From: Ensifer adhaerens
GTDB taxonomy: Bacteria; Pseudomonadota; Alphaproteobacteria; Rhizobiales; Rhizobiaceae
Assembly (NCBI RefSeq): GCF_002940685.1
Contig: NZ_PNFP01000020.1
Span: forward strand, 55,466 to 119,465
DNA: 64,000 nt
Direction: 5' to 3'
The translations under genes and the position numbers were made by a program. The first letter of the stretch is position 1, and every line of letters starts with the position of its first letter. The notes under the pieces were generated by a model. That model searched no databases. It was given only the letters and a program-made list of their open reading frames with translations, and was not told where the DNA came from. Positions 59,501 through 64,000 of this stretch are shown here, in pieces.

Positions 59501-60535
59501 TCAGGCGGCCTGCTTGCGCGGCTTGATGAGGCCGCGGTTGACCAGCAGCTCGGCAATCTGGATCGCGTTCAGCGCAGCACCCTTGCGCAGGTTGTCGGAG
59601 ACGACCCACAGGTTGAGGCCGTTCTCGACGGTTGCGTCCTCGCGGATACGCGAGATGTAGGTTGCGTCTTCGCCGGCGCATTCGTAAGGGGTGACGTAGC
59701 CGCCGTTCTCGTGCTTGTCGACGACGAGGCAACCCGGCGCCTCGCGCAGGATGTCGCGCGCTTCGTCAGCGGTGATCTCGTTCTCGAACTCGATGTTGAC
59801 CGATTCCGAGTGGCCGATGAAGACAGGTACGCGCACGGCCGTGCAGGTCACCTTGATCTTCGGGTCGAGCATCTTCTTGGTTTCGGCCAGAACCTTCCAC
59901 TCTTCCTTGGTGTAGCCGTCTTCCATGAAGACGTCGATGTGCGGGATGACGTTGAAGGCGATGCGCTTGGTGAACTTCTTCGATTCGATCGGATCGGCAA
60001 CGAAGACCGCGCGGGTCTGGTTGAACAGCTCGTCCATGCCGTCCTTGCCGGCGCCGGAAACCGACTGGTAGGTCGAGACGACGACGCGCTTGATCTTGGC
60101 GTGGTCGTGCAGCGGCTTCAGCGCAACGACGAGCTGGGCCGTCGAGCAATTCGGGTTGGCGATGATGTTCTTCTTGGTGAACTGCGCGATCGCGTCCGGG
60201 TTTACTTCCGGCACGATCAGCGGCACTTCGGCGTCGTAGCGCCAGGCCGAGGAGTTGTCGATGACGACGCAGCCCTGCTGGCCGATCTTCGGCGAGTACT
60301 TGAGCGATACGGCGCCGCCGGCCGACATCAGGCAGATATCGGTGTCGGAGAAATCGTAGTTTTCGAGGTTCTTGACCTTGAGGGTCTTGTCGCCGAAGGA
60401 GACTTCCGTGCCCTGGGAGCGGGCGGAAGCAAGCGCGACCACTTCATCCGCGGGAAAGCCGCGTTCGGAAAGAATGTTCAGCATCTCCCGGCCGACATTG
60501 CCGGTGGCGCCTGCGACTGCAATCTTGAAACCCAT
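59501..60535 (-). CDS. asd: Aspartate-semialdehyde dehydrogenase
   Basis: 344-residue NADP-dependent enzyme that makes aspartate semialdehyde from aspartyl phosphate, the branch point to lysine/diaminopimelate, threonine and methionine. N-terminal nucleotide-binding AVAGATGNVGREML (residues 7-20), catalytic Cys130 in NPNCSTAQLVVALKPLHD and the RVPVFIGHSESVNIEF active-site His segment are visible. Its promoter lies in the 496-base gap 60536-61031, which also contains a candidate small ORF (60649-60768) and a short CCCCGG/CCGGGG hairpin at 60610-60626. Confidence 0.96.
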   Translation of the reverse strand: MGFKIAVAGATGNVGREMLNILSERGFPADEVVALASARSQGTEVSFGDKTLKVKNLENYDFSDTDICLMSAGGAVSLKYSPKIGQQGCVVIDNSSAWRYDAEVPLIVPEVNPDAIAQFTKKNIIANPNCSTAQLVVALKPLHDHAKIKRVVVSTYQSVSGAGKDGMDELFNQTRAVFVADPIESKKFTKRIAFNVIPHIDVFMEDGYTKEEWKVLAETKKMLDPKIKVTCTAVRVPVFIGHSESVNIEFENEITADEARDILREAPGCLVVDKHENGGYVTPYECAGEDATYISRIREDATVENGLNLWVVSDNLRKGAALNAIQIAELLVNRGLIKPRKQAA

Positions 60536-60648
60536 GATCTAAGCTCTCTTTTCTGTCTCTCCTCGTCGGGTGAGGGGGAAACCGCGCGACCTGCCGCGAG
60601 GGTTCCTGTCCCCGGCCAAACCGGGGAGAGAGCGGAGGGCCAGAGACG

Positions 60649-60768
60649 TCAGACGGTTTTCGTCGTCGTTTTGGCCGTTGTTTTGCAAGCGAACGAAAAA
60701 TCGACATCCTGCCCCGCGGCAAGAGCCGGCAGGATCAAAGCAGCGATGGCTGGACCGATCGGTCGCAT
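60649..60768 (-). CDS. Candidate small secreted peptide (39 aa)
   Basis: In the long gap upstream of asd, an ATG at 60766-60768 on the reverse strand is preceded by gaggaaa nine bases upstream. It opens a 39-codon frame: MRPIGPAIAALILPALAAG, then QDVDFSFACKTTAKTTTKTV. The N-terminus looks like a short signal peptide ending ALAAG; the mature part is only about 20 residues and Thr/Lys-rich. Third-position GC (about 60%) is below the neighbours, so it may be spurious. It is not a known family. The remaining stretches (60536-60648, 60769-61031) show no gene. Confidence 0.35.
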   Translation of the reverse strand: MRPIGPAIAALILPALAAGQDVDFSFACKTTAKTTTKTV

Positions 60769-61031
60769 GGTGGTGATTTCCTCGTTCGTCGCTGCTCTTA
60801 CGCGGTTTTGGGGAAGAGTCAAGACATTGCGGTACGGCGCACCTTTCGCGCGCTGGCCGCGATCGATCGCCGCATTAGACGAAAGTCATAAGCCGAAAGC
60901 ATCTCTGCCTGCGCGGGCGCTTTTCTGACATCCTTCAAATCAGGCGCACCACGTCCGGCCATTCTCGGGAGGAATGCCGGACCAGCCAATGGGCGCTCCA
61001 ACAGGCTGTTTTGGAGTGGAGGATAAACAAA

Positions 61032-62921
61032 ATGGCAAATGTCGCGACAGCGGACGACGCAAAAACGCGTCCGATGACCGGCGAGGAGAAGAAGGTCATC
61101 TTCGCCTCGTCGCTCGGTACCGTCTTCGAATGGTACGATTTCTATCTCTACGGTTCGCTCGCCGTCTACATCGGCGCGACCTTCTTCAGCTCCTATCCGG
61201 AAACGACGCGAAACATCTTCGCGCTTCTGGCCTTTGCTGCGGGCTTCCTGGTTCGCCCGTTCGGCGCGCTGGTCTTCGGTCGCCTGGGCGACCTCGTCGG
61301 CCGCAAGTACACCTTCCTTGTCACCATCCTGATCATGGGTCTTTCGACCTTCCTGGTCGGCATCCTGCCGGGTGCAGCCTCGATCGGCATCGCTGCGCCG
61401 ATCCTGCTCATCGTGCTGCGCATGCTGCAGGGCCTGGCGCTCGGCGGTGAATATGGCGGTGCCGCAACCTACGTGGCCGAACACGCGCCGAACGGGCGCC
61501 GGGGCTACTTCACCTCCTGGATCCAGACGACGGCGACGCTCGGCCTGTTCCTGTCGCTGGTGGTCATCCTGCTCGTGCAGTTCGCGCTCGGCAAGGAAGC
61601 GTTTGCGGCCTGGGGCTGGCGCATTCCGTTCCTGCTCTCCTGCGTGCTGCTCGGCATCTCCGTCTGGATTCGTCTGAAGATGAACGAGTCGCCGGCCTTC
61701 AAGAAGATGAAGGAAGAGGGCAAGACCTCCAAGGCGCCGCTGTCGGAAGCCTTCGGCCAGTGGCGGAACGCCAAGATCGCGCTTCTGGCCCTGTTCGGCG
61801 CCGTCGTCGGCCAGGCCGTCGTCTGGTATTCCGGCCAGTTCTACGCGCTGTTCTTCCTGACCGGCGTGCTCAAGGTGGATGCGCAGTCGGCCAACATCAT
61901 GGTCGCCGCCTCGCTCATTCTCGGCACGGGCTTCTTCGTGTTCTTCGGCTGGCTCTCCGACAAGATCGGCCGCAAGCCGATCATCATGGCCGGCCTGCTG
62001 CTTGCGATGCTGACCTACTTCCCGCTGTTCAAGGCGCTGACCTGGGCCGGCAACCCGGCACTCGCACAGGCTCAGGCGACCGTTCGTGCAACGGTGACCG
62101 CGGCCCCGGGCGACTGCAAGTTCCAGTTCAACCCGACGGGTACCGCGAAGTTCACGACCTCGTGCGATATCGCAACCGCGTTCCTCACCAAGAACTCCGT
62201 CCCCTATGACGTCGTCATGACGGCTGCTGCCGGTACGGCGGCAACGGTGAAGGTCGGCGATACCACGATCAACAGCTACGACGCCGTTGCTGCTGGTGAC
62301 GGTGCCAAGGCTGCCAATGCCGCCTTCGAAAAGCAGACCAACACGGCGCTTCACGCCGCCGGCTACCCGCTGGTTCGTGGCGCCGCCAAGGTTCCGGACT
62401 CCAAGCTTGACGGCTTCGTTGCCGCCAACCCGGAACTGTCGCTCGATGCAGCTGCCGTCCGCGGCGGTGACAAGGCCATGGTTCCGGCCGAAAAGCTCAT
62501 CGCCGACAAGCTGCTGACCAAGGACGAAGTCGGCGCCGCCACCGAAATGGCCGTCTACACGATTGCCGGCGGCGGCACCTACGCGATGGTGGCGGATCCG
62601 GCCAACGTCAACTGGACGACGATCATTGCGGTTCTGACCGTGCTCGTCATCTACGTGACGATGGTCTACGGCCCGATCGCAGCCCTGCTGGTCGAACTCT
62701 TCCCGACCCGCATCCGCTACACCGGCATGTCGCTGCCCTATCACATCGGCAACGGCTGGTTCGGCGGTCTGCTTCCGGCAACGGCCTTCGCGATGAGCGC
62801 GGCCCAGGGCGATATCTACTACGGCCTCTGGTACCCGATCGTGTTCGCCGGCATCACGCTGGTCATCGGCATGCTGTTCCTGCCGGAAACGAAGGATCGC
62901 GACATCCACGCGATGGATTAA
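61032..62921 (+). CDS. MFS transporter (MHS family) with large periplasmic insertion
   Basis: 629-residue proton symporter of the metabolite:H+ symporter group. It begins with the family motif SSLGTVFEWYDFYLYGSLAV (residues 27-46) and has RPFGALVFGRLGDLVGRKY at 75-93 and GWLSDKIGRKP at 306-316. Between the eighth or ninth membrane helix (ending about 335) and the final helices (from about 528) is a hydrophilic insertion of about 190 residues with two cysteines (Cys362, Cys378) that could form a disulfide. Family substrates include dicarboxylates, citrate, osmolytes and aromatic acids. The ATG follows ggaggat. Terminators lie downstream. Confidence 0.88.
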   Translation: MANVATADDAKTRPMTGEEKKVIFASSLGTVFEWYDFYLYGSLAVYIGATFFSSYPETTRNIFALLAFAAGFLVRPFGALVFGRLGDLVGRKYTFLVTILIMGLSTFLVGILPGAASIGIAAPILLIVLRMLQGLALGGEYGGAATYVAEHAPNGRRGYFTSWIQTTATLGLFLSLVVILLVQFALGKEAFAAWGWRIPFLLSCVLLGISVWIRLKMNESPAFKKMKEEGKTSKAPLSEAFGQWRNAKIALLALFGAVVGQAVVWYSGQFYALFFLTGVLKVDAQSANIMVAASLILGTGFFVFFGWLSDKIGRKPIIMAGLLLAMLTYFPLFKALTWAGNPALAQAQATVRATVTAAPGDCKFQFNPTGTAKFTTSCDIATAFLTKNSVPYDVVMTAAAGTAATVKVGDTTINSYDAVAAGDGAKAANAAFEKQTNTALHAAGYPLVRGAAKVPDSKLDGFVAANPELSLDAAAVRGGDKAMVPAEKLIADKLLTKDEVGAATEMAVYTIAGGGTYAMVADPANVNWTTIIAVLTVLVIYVTMVYGPIAALLVELFPTRIRYTGMSLPYHIGNGWFGGLLPATAFAMSAAQGDIYYGLWYPIVFAGITLVIGMLFLPETKDRDIHAMD

Positions 62922-62989
62922 GCCTTCTGCTCCCGGAGAGATCCGGGAGCACCCCAAATCTTCCCCGAGCTATCACGGCTCTCCTGACT

Positions 62990-63018
62990 CCGGCGCGGCC
63001 TTCCGCGCCGGCTTTTTA
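62990..63018 (+). terminator. Terminator after the MFS gene
   Basis: CCGGCGCGG (62990-62998) pairs with CCGCGCCGG (63003-63011), followed by CTTTTTATT. A second hairpin without T-run, GCTCCCGGA/TCCGGGAGC, is at 62929-62950. The T-run touches the end of the convergent PAP2 gene (63016). Confidence 0.88.
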
Positions 63019-63705
63019 TTGGCGCGGATCGTTTCGCCCGACGAGTGGCCACCCGCCTGGGCCGAGATAAAACAGCCGGCCGTATTTGGCGAAGACAAAG
63101 GCCATCATCACCGATGTCCATAGGCCGAGCAGCAGGCCGGCGGCGACGTCGCTCGGATAATGGGCGCCGACGATGACGCGGGAAACGCCGATCGTCAGCG
63201 CCAGGAGCAGAAAGAGCGGCCTCAGCCTCGGCAACAGCATGGCGAAGACGCCGAAAAAGGCACCTGCCGCGGTCGAGTGACCGGACGGAAAGCTCTCGTA
63301 GAGATCACTGGCGGCGAACGGCGTCAGGCTGTAGGCGCCGAGTTCGGCAAAGAGTTCCGGCCGTGCCCGACCGATCAGCAACTTCAGCATATGCACCAGC
63401 GCGCTGGCCGTGCCGATCGTCAAGAGGAAGTAGGCGGCGAGATTGCGGGCGGTGCGTGCCTTGTTCTGAAGGGGGCCCTGGCTTGCCGCCCGGCGCAGCA
63501 CGAAGGCGGCCGCAAGCACGGCGCCGGAGAGATAGATCATCCAGCCGAAGGTACCGAAATCGGTGATCTTTTCGTTGAAGGTGACGATGCTGTCCGGCAG
63601 GCCCTGCGCGCGCTGCGACAGAAACGGATCGAGCGGGACGAGCGCGAAGACGAGCACGGCTGTCGTCAGCATGATCCATCCGGTGGCCGCGAGTGGTCGG
63701 TTCAT
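63016..63705 (-). CDS. PAP2-family membrane phosphatase
   Basis: 229-residue integral membrane phosphatase with about six membrane helices. The three PAP2 motifs are present: KLLIGRARP, PSGHS and SRVIVGAHYPSDV, the last containing the catalytic His. Relatives dephosphorylate phosphatidic acid, undecaprenyl pyrophosphate or lipid A (LpxE type); the substrate cannot be told from sequence alone. It ends inside the T-run of the MFS terminator. Confidence 0.9.
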   Translation of the reverse strand: MNRPLAATGWIMLTTAVLVFALVPLDPFLSQRAQGLPDSIVTFNEKITDFGTFGWMIYLSGAVLAAAFVLRRAASQGPLQNKARTARNLAAYFLLTIGTASALVHMLKLLIGRARPELFAELGAYSLTPFAASDLYESFPSGHSTAAGAFFGVFAMLLPRLRPLFLLLALTIGVSRVIVGAHYPSDVAAGLLLGLWTSVMMAFVFAKYGRLFYLGPGGWPLVGRNDPRQ

Positions 63706-63843
63706 GTAACTCCCGTTCTGCCGCGCTCACTTGCCAGTCGCGCGGCATCGCTTGTTCTTGCCAGTTGCCGCGCCAAATGGCTCTGGCTGTTCTTCTCCCG
63801 ATGTGTCGGTTCTTTTGTCAAATTCAAGGCCGTGAAACGCAAA

Positions 63844-63870
63844 ACACCTCCGGATGCTCTCCGGAGGTGT
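63844..63870 (-). terminator. Terminator of the leftward gene at the window edge
   Basis: ACACCTCCGG (63844-63853) and CCGGAGGTGT (63861-63870) form a 10-bp stem; read leftward it is followed by TTTTGCGTTT. It lies 56 bases beyond the stop at 63927. Confidence 0.75.
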
Positions 63871-63926
63871 CTGTCTTTTAGGGACCTGTCAGCGCCAGCG
63901 TGACGCCTTCCGGTATCGTCCGTGGC

Positions 63927-64000
63927 TTACGCCGAGAGCGCCTTGAACTCGGCGAGGATGGCGTCGCCCATCTCCGTCGTGCCGACCTTTTTCGCGCCTT
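63927..64000 (-). CDS. leuB: Probable 3-isopropylmalate dehydrogenase, C-terminal fragment (partial)
   Basis: The reverse strand ends with an open frame encoding KKVGTTEMGDAILAEFKALSA and a TAA stop. This resembles the C-terminus of 3-isopropylmalate/isocitrate-type dehydrogenases (VGT-x-EMGDAI). leuB near asd is common in rhizobia, which supports LeuB. Only 24 codons are inside the window, so the identification is tentative. Confidence 0.55.
   Translation of the reverse strand, partial: GAKKVGTTEMGDAILAEFKALSA

Noticed and set aside
60610..60626. CCCCGG/CCGGGG hairpin upstream of asd as a terminator or riboswitch
   Set aside because: A stem of only 6 bp with no T-run and no conserved riboswitch core; too weak to call.
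60819..62957. 712-codon open frame opposite the MFS gene
   Set aside because: No membrane or domain pattern; the plus strand has a classic MHS transporter with a good ribosome binding site.

Overview
The window is a contiguous piece of a high-GC alphaproteobacterial chromosome, almost certainly from the Rhizobiaceae (Sinorhizobium/Ensifer-like). The gene order ppsR-like/hemE/hemJ/rho/mnmE/mnmG/rsmG/parA/parB, with maf-aroE-coaE-dnaQ-secB on the other side of hemE, is the conserved neighbourhood of the chromosome replication origin in rhizobia and Caulobacter. The likely origin is the gene-free, DnaA-box-containing gap at 22327-22733. No tRNA, rRNA, insertion sequence, prophage or CRISPR was seen, and codon use looks uniform, so most of the window is core chromosome.

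Layout. (1) 1-11105: an accessory-looking sugar or sugar-acid catabolic locus. It has a three-part ABC importer, an aldose dehydrogenase of the aldo/keto reductase family, an altronate-dehydratase-family enzyme, a GntR regulator, a tagaturonate-reductase-like dehydrogenase, an HpaI-type aldolase, a succinate-semialdehyde-type dehydrogenase and the first codons of a zinc alcohol dehydrogenase. Together these can be drawn as an oxidative L-galactose/L-galactonate route. (2) 11349-18663: nitroreductase, gyrB, an XRE regulator, Smr, MltA and Tim44-like proteins, fxsA and secB. (3) 18726-22326: leftward dnaQ, coaE, aroE, maf and the PPDK/PEP synthase regulator. (4) Putative oriC. (5) 22734-31819: rightward hemE, hemJ, rho, mnmE, mnmG, rsmG, parA and parB. 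(6) 32036-36220: leftward leuS-lptE-holA. (7) 36446-43850: YggS, PrpE, a LysR regulator divergent from an orphan ectoine synthase, TrcR, Acs and SdhAF4. (8) 43977-50061: htpX, rsmB, a heparinase-II/III-family protein and purH. (9) 50101-64000: a UMF1 transporter, the giant NAD-glutamate dehydrogenase, pyridoxal kinase, beta-carbonic anhydrase, a lytic transglycosylase, asd, an MFS transporter with a large loop insertion, a PAP2 phosphatase and the 3' end of probable leuB.

The most notable signal is the set of parS-like ParB-binding palindromes scattered over about 38.5 kb. Two match the consensus core perfectly and six carry one mismatch. Five of those six carry the identical substitution (written on either strand), and this change turns one half-site into a GANTC motif, the target of the cell-cycle methyltransferase CcrM. 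This suggests, but does not prove, a methylation-sensitive class of parS sites around the origin. Other points worth attention are an orphan ectC with its own divergent LysR gene, a GntR regulator with two N-terminal winged-helix segments, a perfect 16-bp-arm inverted repeat upstream of purH, a candidate secreted micropeptide upstream of asd, and repeated use of convergent-gene 3' ends as terminators.
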